Shown in pieces: positions 24,051 through 33,455 of a stretch of 64,000 nucleotides of DNA. The stretch is from Vescimonas sanitatis (GTDB lineage: Bacteria > Bacillota > Clostridia > Oscillospirales > Oscillospiraceae): the NCBI RefSeq assembly GCF_049060325.1, contig NZ_JBMGPW010000007.1, positions 1 through 64,000 on the forward strand. The letters run 5' to 3'. The stretch's first letter is position 1, and each line of letters opens with the position of its first letter. The position numbers were made by a program, and so were the translations under genes. The notes under the pieces were generated by a model. The model was given only the letters and a program-made list of their open reading frames with translations, did not search any database and was not told where the DNA came from.

Positions 24051-25328
24051 TCAATAATCCGCGTTCAGCCAGGGCTTCTGGACACAGTACAGCAGCTGCG
24101 CCAACTGCCGCGCCTTTTCGGCGTCATCTGCGGACGCCGCACCCAGCCGCAGCAGCGCCGCCAGACCGCAGGACCCCATCAGCAGCGCCGCCAGATCCCC
24201 CTGCCGGCAGATCACTGTCACGTCCGCGGTCCCCTCTGCCACGGCCCAGCGGCCATCGGAAAAGCCGATACGCAGCTCCTCCTCCCGGTCCGCCATCTCA
24301 TCCCGATAGCGGAAGGCCGCCGTCAGCGTCCCCGCCGGGAAATTCCGATAGCCGGTCCGCCGCACGAAGTCCGCCCCGTCCGTCAGCTTGAACATGGTCC
24401 CCACGGCGGAAACATTGGTCTGCAAAAAGCCGTAGTCGATGTAGTTTCCGGACACGTCCTGCGGATCGCCCAGCAGATGGTGGAAATCCTCCTCCCCTGT
24501 CCGCAGTATCACTGTCTGGGCCAGATCCTCCTGCATCTGCAGGCCACCCAGCAGCGCCCGCAGCACCGTGCCGTTCTCATACACCAGTTCCTCCACGCTG
24601 AGCCGGTTTTGGGTATAGTTGCACGCACTGGCGCTTTCAAACCGATAGGCCGCGTAGCCTAACAGGCGTCCGCCGTCGTAATAACCCATACGGCGCACCT
24701 GAATATCCCCCCGGGCTCCGCGCAGCTCCTCGTCGAACTTCTCCACCATGCCATGGTTTCGGGCAGCAAAGCGCCGCTGGCAGTCCATCGCCTGGTCAAA
24801 CTCCTCCGGCTGCAGCAGGCGCAGGTGCGCCCGCACCTCTCCGTCCAACCGCGGCAGTGCCCCGGTTGGCAGATGGTATTCATATAACTTCCCGCCAAAG
24901 CCGTAGCCCATCCGACGGTAAAAGCCGATGTTGAACGGCAGCAGCATGGTCAGCAGCGCGCCGTTTTCCCGTGCATAGCGCTCGGCATACCGTATCATAT
25001 ACAGCGCCGCGCCCTTCTTCTTGTGCAGGGGGTGTACCTCCAGCGCCATCACACCGCAGGCAGGCTGCATGACCCCAAAGAAGTTCATGGAGAACAGGAT
25101 CAGCTTCATGGTGGCGATCAGTGTGCCGCCCTCAAACAGGCCCATCGTCCAAGTCTGGGTGTCCTCCCGCAGCTCCGTAAGATGCTTGCTCCGGTAGTGC
25201 GCCCGGCATTCCTCGTCCAGCGTCTTGTACGCCGGATAGGAATTGAGATAGATGTCCAGATACGCCTCTATGTCCGCCTCCGTCACCGGATGGACATCCC
25301 ATGCGCGGTCCGCTGTCACATTACCCAT
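24051..25328 (-). CDS. Eis-like GNAT N-acetyltransferase
   Basis: 425 aa behind AAAGGAG. The order matches Eis proteins: an N-terminal GNAT domain (about 10-150, with MALEVHPLHKKKGAALYMIRY as the acetyl-CoA loop and FYRRMGYGFGG), a second GNAT-like domain, and a C-terminal SCP2-like domain. Eis relatives acetylate amino groups of aminoglycosides or peptides. Whether this one confers resistance cannot be said from sequence. Confidence 0.85.
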   Translation of the reverse strand: MGNVTADRAWDVHPVTEADIEAYLDIYLNSYPAYKTLDEECRAHYRSKHLTELREDTQTWTMGLFEGGTLIATMKLILFSMNFFGVMQPACGVMALEVHPLHKKKGAALYMIRYAERYARENGALLTMLLPFNIGFYRRMGYGFGGKLYEYHLPTGALPRLDGEVRAHLRLLQPEEFDQAMDCQRRFAARNHGMVEKFDEELRGARGDIQVRRMGYYDGGRLLGYAAYRFESASACNYTQNRLSVEELVYENGTVLRALLGGLQMQEDLAQTVILRTGEEDFHHLLGDPQDVSGNYIDYGFLQTNVSAVGTMFKLTDGADFVRRTGYRNFPAGTLTAAFRYRDEMADREEELRIGFSDGRWAVAEGTADVTVICRQGDLAALLMGSCGLAALLRLGAASADDAEKARQLAQLLYCVQKPWLNADY

Positions 25329-25532
25329 AGGTTTCTCCTTTCTCGCCGTTCCGCAGTATGTTCTCCTTAGATTATACCTTTCCCCGGCCCGTTTCGCAAC
25401 AGGCAGTTGAAAGCCCTCCGGCAGCTGCCGGAGGGCTCATTTCGTTGTCCGTATACACGTATCCCTCAGATACTCTTTTGCAGCAGGGTCAGAAAGTGGC
25501 CGGCGTGTACGCCTGGTCCACGGCCGCCGGCC

Positions 25533-26177
25533 TTATACCAACTTTTCCAGGGCGTCCAGATCGCCGGCCTGCAGCAGCGGGATAGCCCGCCGTACCTGCG
25601 CCTCCGGCCAGTCCCACCACCGCAGCTTCTCCAGCCGCGCGACAGTCTCCTCGTCATACCGCCTGCGGATGGGCTTGGCCGGCAGGCCGCCCACGATGGT
25701 GTAGGGCGGCACATCCTTTGTCACCACGGCGCGGCTGCCGATGATGGCGCCGTCGCCGATGGTAACGCCCGCCAGGATCACGGCCTCATAGCCGATCCAT
25801 ACGTCATTGCCCACCACGATATCCCCGTGGTTATCCCAGGCGGCGGCAATGTCCTCGCACGCCGTCCCCAGGTCCCACTCCTCGAACATGATGGGGAACG
25901 GGTAAGTAGACAGGCTGTTCAGCGTATGGTTGGCCGCGTTGAAGATAAACTTCGCCCCGCAGACGATGGAGCTGTACTTTCCGATGATCAGCCGGTCATG
26001 GTTGCACTCGGGATAGTGGTACAGCACGTTGTTCCGCTGGAAGTCCCGGGGGTCGTTGACAAAATCGTCATAGATGGTGTACGCCCCCACCTGTATGGCA
26101 GGATCTGTGACCACGTTCTGTAGGTACACGGTGCTGTGTCCCTGAGAACGGGGGTAAATTTTCCATTCCGGTATCAT
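25533..26177 (-). CDS. Vat/CatB-type xenobiotic O-acetyltransferase
   Basis: 214 aa behind AAAAGGAG. Left-handed beta-helix hexapeptide protein. The N-terminal VGAYTIYDDF and NNVLYHYPE, the catalytic His in NAANHTLNS near residue 84, and IVVGNDVWIGYEAVILAGVTIGDGAIIGSRAVVTKDVPPY are typical of Vat and CatB-like enzymes. These use acetyl-CoA to acetylate streptogramin A, chloramphenicol or other hydroxyl compounds; many chromosomal relatives have unknown substrates. It follows the lipoprotein gene by 16 bp. Confidence 0.88.
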   Translation of the reverse strand: MIPEWKIYPRSQGHSTVYLQNVVTDPAIQVGAYTIYDDFVNDPRDFQRNNVLYHYPECNHDRLIIGKYSSIVCGAKFIFNAANHTLNSLSTYPFPIMFEEWDLGTACEDIAAAWDNHGDIVVGNDVWIGYEAVILAGVTIGDGAIIGSRAVVTKDVPPYTIVGGLPAKPIRRRYDEETVARLEKLRWWDWPEAQVRRAIPLLQAGDLDALEKLV

Positions 26178-26193
26178 TGTTGCTCCTTTTGCT

Positions 26194-28101
26194 TTACAAA
26201 AGCTTCTCCCAGCGGGGCGTTCCCCATCCGGCGGTATCGAAGCACTCCCGCACAGCGCGGCACATCCATTCCAGCTTCTGCCGTATGGCGTCTGACTGGA
26301 TCAGCAGCCCCGCCTCGTCCTCATGTACCATGAAATACTCCATGATCCGCGCCCGGTCCTCCTGTGCCGCCAGCTTGGCGTAGCTGTCCACAAAGTACAC
26401 GCCCTCGCCGTTGTCGAACATGGTCCAGCGGGCGTCGTACCGGTCATAGTCACCGCTGTCGTTCCAATAGGTAAAGCCCGCCGGGTTCAGCGCATTCCAG
26501 TCATCCCAGTTGAAGGCGGTGTAATCGCGTGAGAGTATCTCGTTCTCCGTAGCGTGCCAGATCTCGTGGCAGACAGTGCCCTCCCGCATATAGTCGGCCT
26601 GCACGTCCAGTGCGATATACTGCCAGTCCGCCGAATCGTAGGTGCAGCCTACCACGCCATAGTCGCTGTCGATGTGAGCCACCAGCAGGAAGCACAGCCC
26701 GCCCTCACCGGCGCGGTTGCGGAACTGCGCCAGAAAGCCCTCCGGATACAGGGCAAAGCTGCGGTCCATCGCCGCCAGCACGGCGCGGACGCCGTTCAGC
26801 TCTGCTTCCGTGTCCATGGTGTCCGACAGAGTGATGGGATAGCTGCTCAGTTCTGCCGCCTCTCTGCACTGGGATGACAGCAGTATCCGCACGCCGTATC
26901 GCTGCTCCAACACATCCGCCTGCTGCCGCGCCTCCTGTAAGCTCTCTGCCACCGGCAGGCCGTTCAGGGCACCCCAATAGGCCTGCAGCAGTGTCTCATT
27001 CACCGTCAGCGGCGACGGGACGGGCACCGCTGACGCTACCGGCTCGAAGGTCAGCTGCGCCGGGTCTGTAACGTACAGCCGGAAGGCGCCGTTTTCATAC
27101 ATGCCGCCCACCAGCAGGCCTGCCTCCGGCAAAACGCAGCAGTCGTACATCTCTCCGGCAATACCGTTAGCCGTCAGGTCGCAGGCCGTGATGCTCTCCC
27201 CCACGTTATACAGCGTCGTGCGGCCCGTTCCCACACCGATCAGCTCCTCCGCATCGCCGACGGCGTACAGCGCGCCTCCCGCGTCCAGAAACAGCGAAGC
27301 ATCGGCGAACCAGAACGTATCGCCGCTGCCGCACAGGGCGGAATATCCCATTTTATCGTTGTCAAAGGCCAGCAGGCTCATGCCGCCCGTCGGCGCCAAC
27401 ATCACCTGATACCGCTGCTCCTGCAGCAGGCTGATCGCCCCCGTCTCCGGGTCAAAGACCGCCGTACCGCAGACGCTGCCGTAGGGTGACAGGCGGAACA
27501 GGGCCGCCATCCGCCCGCTTGCCGCATCATAGGCCGTCAATTCCGCGAACCGCAGCTGTGACAGCGCCGTTACCGGCTGTGCCTCTCCTCCGGCTACGTT
27601 CTGACAATGCAGCACCCCGTCCCGCAGGAAGTAATAGCTCTCCCCGTCATATGAGAAAAAGCCATCCACGTTCTCCGCATCAAAGCTGCCTGTCTCCGTC
27701 AGCGCATCGTCCAGGAGCTTCCAACGATTCGTCTCCCGGTCGCACAGCGCAAATCCATGCGCCAGGGCCTGCCGCTTCGTATCCCAAACCCCATCCAGCG
27801 TGACCTCACGCTTCACGGTGTCCGCTTCCGCATCCACCAGCTGCACAGTGGTCCTGCCGCTCTCATAGTCCGCCCAGCTGATCAGCACCACGCTGCCGCC
27901 CGCCGGATACAGCCCGGACAGGGATGCCGGGCGGGTACATTCCAGTGTCTGCACCGGCTCGCGATCCACCTTCTCCCCCAGGCTGCACCCGGGCAGCAGC
28001 ACCAAAAAACACAGCGCTGCCAGCAGAGCCGCCGTATACGACAGCAGACTCACCAGGCCCAGCAGACACAGCTTCTGTGCCAATGTCTTATTTGTTTTCA
28101 C
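26194..28101 (-). CDS. Lipoprotein with propeller-like region and HEIWH metallopeptidase motif
   Basis: 635 aa from GTG 28101 behind AAGGT. The N-terminal membrane segment ends in the lipobox-like LPGCSLG (Cys near residue 39). Residues about 50-350 are repeating beta strands (GGSVVLISWADY, GFFSYDGESYYFLRDG) suggesting a beta-propeller. Residues about 375-635 hold HEIWH, a zinc-binding HExxH motif, with AAQEDRARIMEYFM downstream supplying the likely third-ligand Glu. It would sit on the outer face of the membrane. The substrate and exact peptidase family are unknown. Confidence 0.75.
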   Translation of the reverse strand: MKTNKTLAQKLCLLGLVSLLSYTAALLAALCFLVLLPGCSLGEKVDREPVQTLECTRPASLSGLYPAGGSVVLISWADYESGRTTVQLVDAEADTVKREVTLDGVWDTKRQALAHGFALCDRETNRWKLLDDALTETGSFDAENVDGFFSYDGESYYFLRDGVLHCQNVAGGEAQPVTALSQLRFAELTAYDAASGRMAALFRLSPYGSVCGTAVFDPETGAISLLQEQRYQVMLAPTGGMSLLAFDNDKMGYSALCGSGDTFWFADASLFLDAGGALYAVGDAEELIGVGTGRTTLYNVGESITACDLTANGIAGEMYDCCVLPEAGLLVGGMYENGAFRLYVTDPAQLTFEPVASAVPVPSPLTVNETLLQAYWGALNGLPVAESLQEARQQADVLEQRYGVRILLSSQCREAAELSSYPITLSDTMDTEAELNGVRAVLAAMDRSFALYPEGFLAQFRNRAGEGGLCFLLVAHIDSDYGVVGCTYDSADWQYIALDVQADYMREGTVCHEIWHATENEILSRDYTAFNWDDWNALNPAGFTYWNDSGDYDRYDARWTMFDNGEGVYFVDSYAKLAAQEDRARIMEYFMVHEDEAGLLIQSDAIRQKLEWMCRAVRECFDTAGWGTPRWEKLL

Positions 28102-28208
28102 TTCAATACCTTCTTTCCACCGGAGGAGTATACCGCCATTGTCCCATGGCAGCCATTGCTTTTCCTTGCATTTCCTGCAACTTTCTTACAATTTTGCAAG
28201 ACGGCCTC

Positions 28209-28739
28209 TTAGCGGAATAATTGATGCGCTGCATTCTCCCTCTCTGCAAATTCCGGCAGCTTCTTCGGCGGACCGTAATACGCCGCCAGTGCACGGAACT
28301 CCCGTCGAAAGGCTTCCCGAAGCTCCGTCTCTGTCAGCGCCAGATGCCCGGTGTTGGCGAGGATGGCCAGTCCGTAGGAATAATACGTCATATCCCGGTG
28401 AAAGGCCTGGGCCGTGACCTCGTCATAGCCGAATTCGTCCATGACGGTCCGGATGATCTCCGGCTCCAGCACGTCCTCCTGATGGCGGCCCGGCTGGTTG
28501 TCCTCCAGATATAGCCAGCGGAACAGCTGCTTTTCCTGGGCCGCGAACTGCACAAAGCCCATGCCGTAGCTGCTGTACCGACTATCGCACCCCTCATGCG
28601 CCCGCAGAGATTCCCGTACCCGCTGGGTATGCTGCTCGATGGCCCGCTGGGTCAGCGCAGACTTCAACTCCTCCATATTGCAGTACAGACACGCTGAAGC
28701 GCCCGTTTTTCGCCAGTGTCCGCAGGCATAAACACGCAT
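28209..28739 (-). pseudogene. TetR-like regulator lacking most of its DNA-binding domain
   Basis: 176 aa. The C-terminal part (GMGFVQFAAQEKQLFRWLY..., MTYYSYGLAILANTG) looks like the ligand domain of a TetR/AcrR protein. The N-terminus begins abruptly: GASACLYCNMEELKSAL resembles the end of a TetR helix-turn-helix, and the preceding about 30 residues are missing. The sequence upstream is a small hairpin and the permease promoter. GGAGG precedes the ATG but is part of that hairpin. Either a degraded regulator or a protein kept for ligand binding only. Confidence 0.5.
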
Positions 28740-28807
28740 GATCTGACCGCCCTCCGGCATCACCGGAGGGTGGTTTTGCGCCGCTTGGGCTGTTTGTGAG
28801 AAAACGG

Positions 28808-28837
28808 TTGAGTTTTCCGTTAAAAACGTGCTATACT
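28808..28837 (+). promoter_or_regulatory. Promoter of nucleobase permease
   Basis: TTGAGT (28808-28813), 18 bp, TATACT (28832-28837). No purine riboswitch is visible in the short leader. Confidence 0.65.
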
Positions 28838-28867
28838 GAGCACACTACGCACAAAGGAGACCACACC

Positions 28868-30235
28868 ATGCGAAAGCTTGAATGCCGCCGGGAGGCGCTG
28901 TTTCAATACCGGGGCCTGCCACCTGTTGGCATAGCCGTATCCATGGCGCTGCAGCACCTGGTGGCTATGATCGTGGGCTGCGTGACCCCAGCCATCATCA
29001 TTGCCAACGTGGCCGGACTGGCGCAGGACCAGCGGGTCCTGCTGATACAGGCATCGCTGGTCATGTCCGCCGTTACCACGCTGCTGCAACTGTTTCCCAT
29101 CGGTGGGCGCTTCGGCGCGGGGCTGCCGGTGGTCTTCGGTGTCAGCTTCGCTTATCTGCCCAGTATGCAGGCCATCGTCTCCGGCAGCGGCGGGTTGGCC
29201 GCTGTGTCGGGCGCTATGATCGTGGGCGGCGCGGTGGCAGCACTGGTGGGCATCTTCATCAAGCCTATCCGCAGGCTGTTCCCGCCGGTCATTACCGGTA
29301 CGGTAGTGTTCACCATCGGTCTGTCTCTGTACCCCACGGCCATCAACTATATGGCCGGCGGCACCGGCAACACATATGAAAGCGTTGTGGTGCAGCGGGG
29401 CCTGCCGGAAGCGCTGGTGTACGGATCCTGGCAGAACTGGGCTATTGCGGCGTTTACACTGGCGGTGGTGCTGGTGCTGACCAATCGCGGCAGGGGCATT
29501 TTTAAGCTGGCGTCCATTTTACTGGGTATTCTGGCGGGCTACGCCGTCGCTTTTGGGGCCGGGATGGTGGATCTGTCCGGCATCGCGGGGGCCGGGTGGT
29601 TCTCTCTGCCGGAATTTCTGCCCTTTGGCGTGACATTCGAACCCTCGGCGTGCGTCGCACTGGGGCTGTTGTTCGCCATCAACGCCATTCAGGCTATCGG
29701 CGACCTGACGGCCACCACCGTGGGCGGCATGGATCGGGAGCCCACCACGCAGGAGCTGCGGGGCGGCATCGCAGCCTATGGCGTCAGCAACATTCTGACA
29801 GCGCTGCTGGGCGGTCTTCCCACGGCGACATACTCCCAGAATGTGGGAATTGTAGCCACGAATAAAGTTGTAAATCGCAACGTTTTTGCGCTGACCGGCG
29901 CGTTTTTACTGCTTGCCGGTATCATTCCGAAATTTTCCGCCGTACTCACCACCATCCCGCAATGCGTGCTGGGCGGGGCCACGGCGGCGGTGTTTTCCAC
30001 CATCGCCATGACCGGCATGAAGCTCATCGCCGCCGAGGGGCTGACCGCCCGAAACACCACGATCGTCGGGCTTTCCGCCGCACTGGGTGTGGGCATTTCC
30101 CAGGCGGCAGAGGCCCTGGCACAGTTCCCGGAGGCGGTGACGACCATCTTCGGAAAGTCCCCGGTGGTGGTGGCCACACTGATGGCCGTACTGCTCAATC
30201 TGGTGCTGCCGCGGGAGGAAAAAAGCGAGAAATAG
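28868..30235 (+). CDS. Uracil/xanthine permease (NCS2 family)
   Basis: 455 aa from ATG 28868 behind AAAGGAG. About 14 membrane segments. Family signatures: ALQHLVAMIVGCVTPA in TM1, FGVSFAYLPSM, the conserved TTVGGMDREPTTQELRGG region with GD in IQAIGDLTATT, and a TYSQNVGIV motif in TM10. It imports a nucleobase with cation symport. The QNVG form leans to xanthine or uric acid rather than uracil, but this is not decisive. Confidence 0.9.
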   Translation: MRKLECRREALFQYRGLPPVGIAVSMALQHLVAMIVGCVTPAIIIANVAGLAQDQRVLLIQASLVMSAVTTLLQLFPIGGRFGAGLPVVFGVSFAYLPSMQAIVSGSGGLAAVSGAMIVGGAVAALVGIFIKPIRRLFPPVITGTVVFTIGLSLYPTAINYMAGGTGNTYESVVVQRGLPEALVYGSWQNWAIAAFTLAVVLVLTNRGRGIFKLASILLGILAGYAVAFGAGMVDLSGIAGAGWFSLPEFLPFGVTFEPSACVALGLLFAINAIQAIGDLTATTVGGMDREPTTQELRGGIAAYGVSNILTALLGGLPTATYSQNVGIVATNKVVNRNVFALTGAFLLLAGIIPKFSAVLTTIPQCVLGGATAAVFSTIAMTGMKLIAAEGLTARNTTIVGLSAALGVGISQAAEALAQFPEAVTTIFGKSPVVVATLMAVLLNLVLPREEKSEK

Positions 30236-30342
30236 TGCTTTCTTTTGATACATTTGCTTTACTTTTTCTGTACCCGCCCTGTACTCTTTGGTTCCCTTTT
30301 TGTGCTTTTTTTGTAAGCAAAATGCAGCAAAAATGAAGTGAC

Positions 30343-30475
30343 GGCCCCCGGCTGACGCCGGGGGCCGCTAAGTGTCTTTTTTGCTCATCCGATCATCCCC
30401 CCCGGCTGACGCCGGGGGCCGCTGAATGTCTTTTTCGTTCGCTCGATCATCCTCCCCGGCTGGTGCCGGGGGCCG
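30343..30475 (+). repeat. Three tandem hairpins, ~55-bp period
   Basis: CCCCCGGCTGACGCCGGGGG occurs near 30345 and 30399 and as CCCCGGCTGGTGCCGGGG near 30453. The first two are followed by GCTRARTGTCTTTTT, giving tandem terminator-like units. They lie between the permease and the convergent MBL gene, in a 296-bp stretch without genes. Confidence 0.8.
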
Positions 30476-30531
30476 TCACCTCCACCGTCTGGTCGGCATC
30501 GGCTGACGCCGGGGCGGAATTCTGTACGGGG

Positions 30532-31176
30532 TCATTGGCGGATCAGCTGCACGGCGGAGATGTCCGCCGGCAGGGCGGCGGCAAAGGCCGCGCCGTCCGT
30601 CCTCTCCCCCACGATACAGCCGTAGTGGGTGGGGACGGCGATCTGCGGGCGGAGGGCGGCCGCCAGACCGGCGGCCTGGGCGGCGGTCATGGTGTAGGTG
30701 CCGCCCACCGGCAGGAAGGCGACGTCACACGACACGGACCGTGCATCGGGGGTATCGTCGGTATCGCCGGCCACATAGACCCGCCGGCCCTCCAGCGTGA
30801 CCACATAGCCTACCCAGCGGTTCCCGCGGGGGTGGAAGGGCTTGCCGAGGTTATAGGCGAACACGGCGGTGAAGGGCAGGCCCTGCACGGTGTACGCCTC
30901 TCCGGGCCGCACCGGCAGCAGCTGCGCCGAGGCAAAGCCGGCCTGCAGCGCCGCCGCCACACACGTCTCCGGCAGCACCAGCACCGCGTCGGGCTTCATC
31001 ACCCGGCGGATATCCTCCGGGGAGAAGTGGTCATAGTGGTCGTGGGTGACGAATACCACGTCCGCATCGCAGGGCGCGTCCGCCACGCGGAAGGGGTCGA
31101 ACCACACCGTCATCGCGCCGGCATAGCGGATGCTGCTGTGGCAGTTGATGGAAAAACGGCTCAAGATGTCATCCAT
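30532..31176 (-). CDS. MBL-fold metal-dependent hydrolase
   Basis: 214 aa behind GGGAGGTG. Metal-binding motif THDHYDHF near residue 44, then YVAGDTDDTPD (Asp ligand) and PTHYG near the C-terminus (His). This short form resembles UPF0173/YtkL-like hydrolases. The substrate is unknown. It is divergent from the permease at 31322. Confidence 0.88.
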   Translation of the reverse strand: MDDILSRFSINCHSSIRYAGAMTVWFDPFRVADAPCDADVVFVTHDHYDHFSPEDIRRVMKPDAVLVLPETCVAAALQAGFASAQLLPVRPGEAYTVQGLPFTAVFAYNLGKPFHPRGNRWVGYVVTLEGRRVYVAGDTDDTPDARSVSCDVAFLPVGGTYTMTAAQAAGLAAALRPQIAVPTHYGCIVGERTDGAAFAAALPADISAVQLIRQ

Positions 31177-31321
31177 GGAGCACCTCCCTTTTCTGTATCG
31201 CTTTCAGTATAGCACAGGCAGCGGAAAAGGGCAAGAAAGCCGGGGCGAACCCTTGCGTTTCCGGCCAAAATATGGTAAGGTAACAGCCGTTGAGTCGTAT
31301 CGTGCGGAGGTGCATACATAC

Positions 31322-32425
31322 ATGAAAGTTCTCCAGTGGTGCCGCGCCAACGCCATGCCGGTGATCGCGGTGCTGGCGGCGGCCGTCACCGCCGTATTCG
31401 TGCCGCCGGACAGCGCCTATCTCGGGTACTACGACGTGAAGACGCTCTCATGCCTGTTCTGCATACTGGCGGTGGTGTGCGCCCTGCGGGGCGCGGGACT
31501 GTTCCCCCTGCTGGCGCAGCGGCTGGTGCGGGCGTTTCACACGGCCCACAGCGCCGTGACGGCGCTGGTTGTCGTTACGCTGATCGGCTCCATGCTGCTG
31601 ACCAACGACACGGCGCTGCTGACGTTTCTGCCCCTGAGCTGGTTCGTGCTGGAGGGCACAGGGCAGACGAAGCACACGGCGCTGACGTTCATATTGCAGA
31701 ACTGCGCCGCCAATCTGGGCGGGATGCTGACGCCCTTCGGCAATCCGCAGAACCTATACCTATTTAATCATTATACGATCCCCAATGGGGAGTTCCTGAC
31801 CATCATGCTGCCGCCGTTCCTGCTGTCCACGGCGCTGATCCTGGCGTGCTGCCTGCTGATTCCCCGGGAGACACTGACGGTACCGGCGCAGGAGACGCCG
31901 GTGGACAAGCGCCGGTGCATCGTGTACGGCGTACTGTTCTGCACGGCTGCGGCCATGGTGCTGCGCGGCATACCGTATTGGCTGGGGCTGGCCGCCATCA
32001 CGGCGGCGCTGCTGGTGCTGGACCGCCGGGCGCTGCTGAGCGTGGACTGGGGGCTGCTGGTGACGTTCGCGGCGTTTTTCACCTTCTCGGGCAATATGGC
32101 CCGGATAGAGCCTGTGCGGACACTGTTCCGGCAGCTGCTGGCCCACGGGGCCATGCCGGTGGCGGCGCTGACCAGTCAGGTCATCAGCAATGTGCCCGCG
32201 GCCATACTGCTCAGCCAGTTTACCGACGATTACCCGGCGCTGCTGGTGGGGGTGAACATCGGCGGGGCGGGGACGCTGGTGGCGTCGCTGGCCAGCCTGA
32301 TCACCTTCCGGGAGTATACGAAGCACGTCAAAGGACAGACCGGACGGTTCCTGGCACTGTTCTCCGCCGTCAGCTTCGGCTTTTTGGCCGTGCTGCTGGC
32401 AGCCATGACGTTTTTGACGCAATAG
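31322..32425 (+). CDS. SLC13/ArsB-type anion permease
   Basis: 367 aa from ATG 31322 behind GGAGG. About ten membrane segments. MLLTNDTALLTFLP and NLGGMLTPFGNPQNLYLFNHY match the paired signature loops of the ion-transporter superfamily (NxTxxxxx and GNPQN), and SNVPAAILLSQF is the mirrored second half. Likely exports or imports an oxyanion or dicarboxylate. It is 43 bp before an AEC transporter on the same strand. Confidence 0.8.
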   Translation: MKVLQWCRANAMPVIAVLAAAVTAVFVPPDSAYLGYYDVKTLSCLFCILAVVCALRGAGLFPLLAQRLVRAFHTAHSAVTALVVVTLIGSMLLTNDTALLTFLPLSWFVLEGTGQTKHTALTFILQNCAANLGGMLTPFGNPQNLYLFNHYTIPNGEFLTIMLPPFLLSTALILACCLLIPRETLTVPAQETPVDKRRCIVYGVLFCTAAAMVLRGIPYWLGLAAITAALLVLDRRALLSVDWGLLVTFAAFFTFSGNMARIEPVRTLFRQLLAHGAMPVAALTSQVISNVPAAILLSQFTDDYPALLVGVNIGGAGTLVASLASLITFREYTKHVKGQTGRFLALFSAVSFGFLAVLLAAMTFLTQ

Positions 32426-32468
32426 ACCGTGCGCCGGGGCTGCACGGGGGAAAGGAGGCCGATGGGTC

Positions 32469-33410
32469 ATGCTCAGCAATCTGCAAGTCTGCTTTAACGC
32501 CGTGATGCCCCTGTTTCTTATTATGGGACTGGGCTACGGGGTCAAGTGTCTGGGCGGTATCCGGGTGGAGGACGTGCCCGGACTGAACAAGATGGCGTTC
32601 CGGTTCTTCATGCCGGTAATGCTGTTCTGGAACCTGTACACCTCCACCATCGACCAGGCGGTGCAGCCGAAGCTGCTGCTGTTCGCCGTGGGGGCCACGC
32701 TGGTGATGTACGGCCTGTCCCTGGCCATCGTGCTGCCCACGGAGAAGGACCACGAAAAGCAGGGCGTGAAGATACAGGGTATGTACCGCAGCAACCTGGC
32801 CATTATCGGCCTGCCGCTGGCCACGGTGCTGGTGCCCGGAGCGGACATGGGACCGGTGGCCATGCTGGCGGCCATCATCGTACCGCTGTTCAACGTGCTG
32901 GCGGTCATCACCCTGACGGCGTTCCGGGGCGAGAGACTGCCCGCCGGAAGGCTCATCAAAATGGTGGCCACCAATCCGCTGATCCTGGGTTCCGCCGTGG
33001 GGCTGGTGTTCCTGGGCACCGGCTGGAGGCTGCCTACGGCGCTGGAGTCGGCGGTGCACCAGGTGGCCGCCATGACCAGCCCGTTCATGCTGTTCCTGCT
33101 GGGGGCCTTCTTCCGGTTCAGCGGCCTGCGCCGGTACCGGAGGGACCTGATCGAGGTGTGTGTGGTGCGGCTGTTCCTGATGCCGGCGCTGCTGCTGACG
33201 GCGGCGTTTCTGATCGGCATACGGGGCGTGGGCTTCGCGGGACTGATCAGCGTGTTCGCCAGTGCCACGGCCATCGCCTCCTTCACCATGACACAGCAGA
33301 TGGGCGGCAACGCGGAGCTGGCTGGGGACATCGTGGTGTCCACCAGCGCGCTGTGCATCGTGACCATGTTCGCCTGGTCGGTGCTGTTCAAGGCACTGGG
33401 CGCGTTCTGA
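32469..33410 (+). CDS. AEC family transporter (auxin efflux carrier-like)
   Basis: 313 aa with the 10-segment layout of the AEC family. The N-terminal VMPLFLIMGLGYGVKCLG and YRSNLAIIGLPLA in the first half, and the second-half ASATAIASFTMTQQMGGNAELAG, are typical. Bacterial members carry malate, malonate or other organic acids. The ribosome site (AAAGGAGG) is a little far from this ATG but acceptable. Confidence 0.85.
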   Translation: MLSNLQVCFNAVMPLFLIMGLGYGVKCLGGIRVEDVPGLNKMAFRFFMPVMLFWNLYTSTIDQAVQPKLLLFAVGATLVMYGLSLAIVLPTEKDHEKQGVKIQGMYRSNLAIIGLPLATVLVPGADMGPVAMLAAIIVPLFNVLAVITLTAFRGERLPAGRLIKMVATNPLILGSAVGLVFLGTGWRLPTALESAVHQVAAMTSPFMLFLLGAFFRFSGLRRYRRDLIEVCVVRLFLMPALLLTAAFLIGIRGVGFAGLISVFASATAIASFTMTQQMGGNAELAGDIVVSTSALCIVTMFAWSVLFKALGAF

Positions 33411-33425
33411 GGCTGAAAAAGATAC

Positions 33426-33455
33426 AAGACCGACGGCTCAGCCGTCGGTCTTTGT
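33426..33455. terminator. Bidirectional terminator
   Basis: AAGACCGACGGC / GCCGTCGGTCTT with loop TCA, between convergent genes. Confidence 0.85.
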
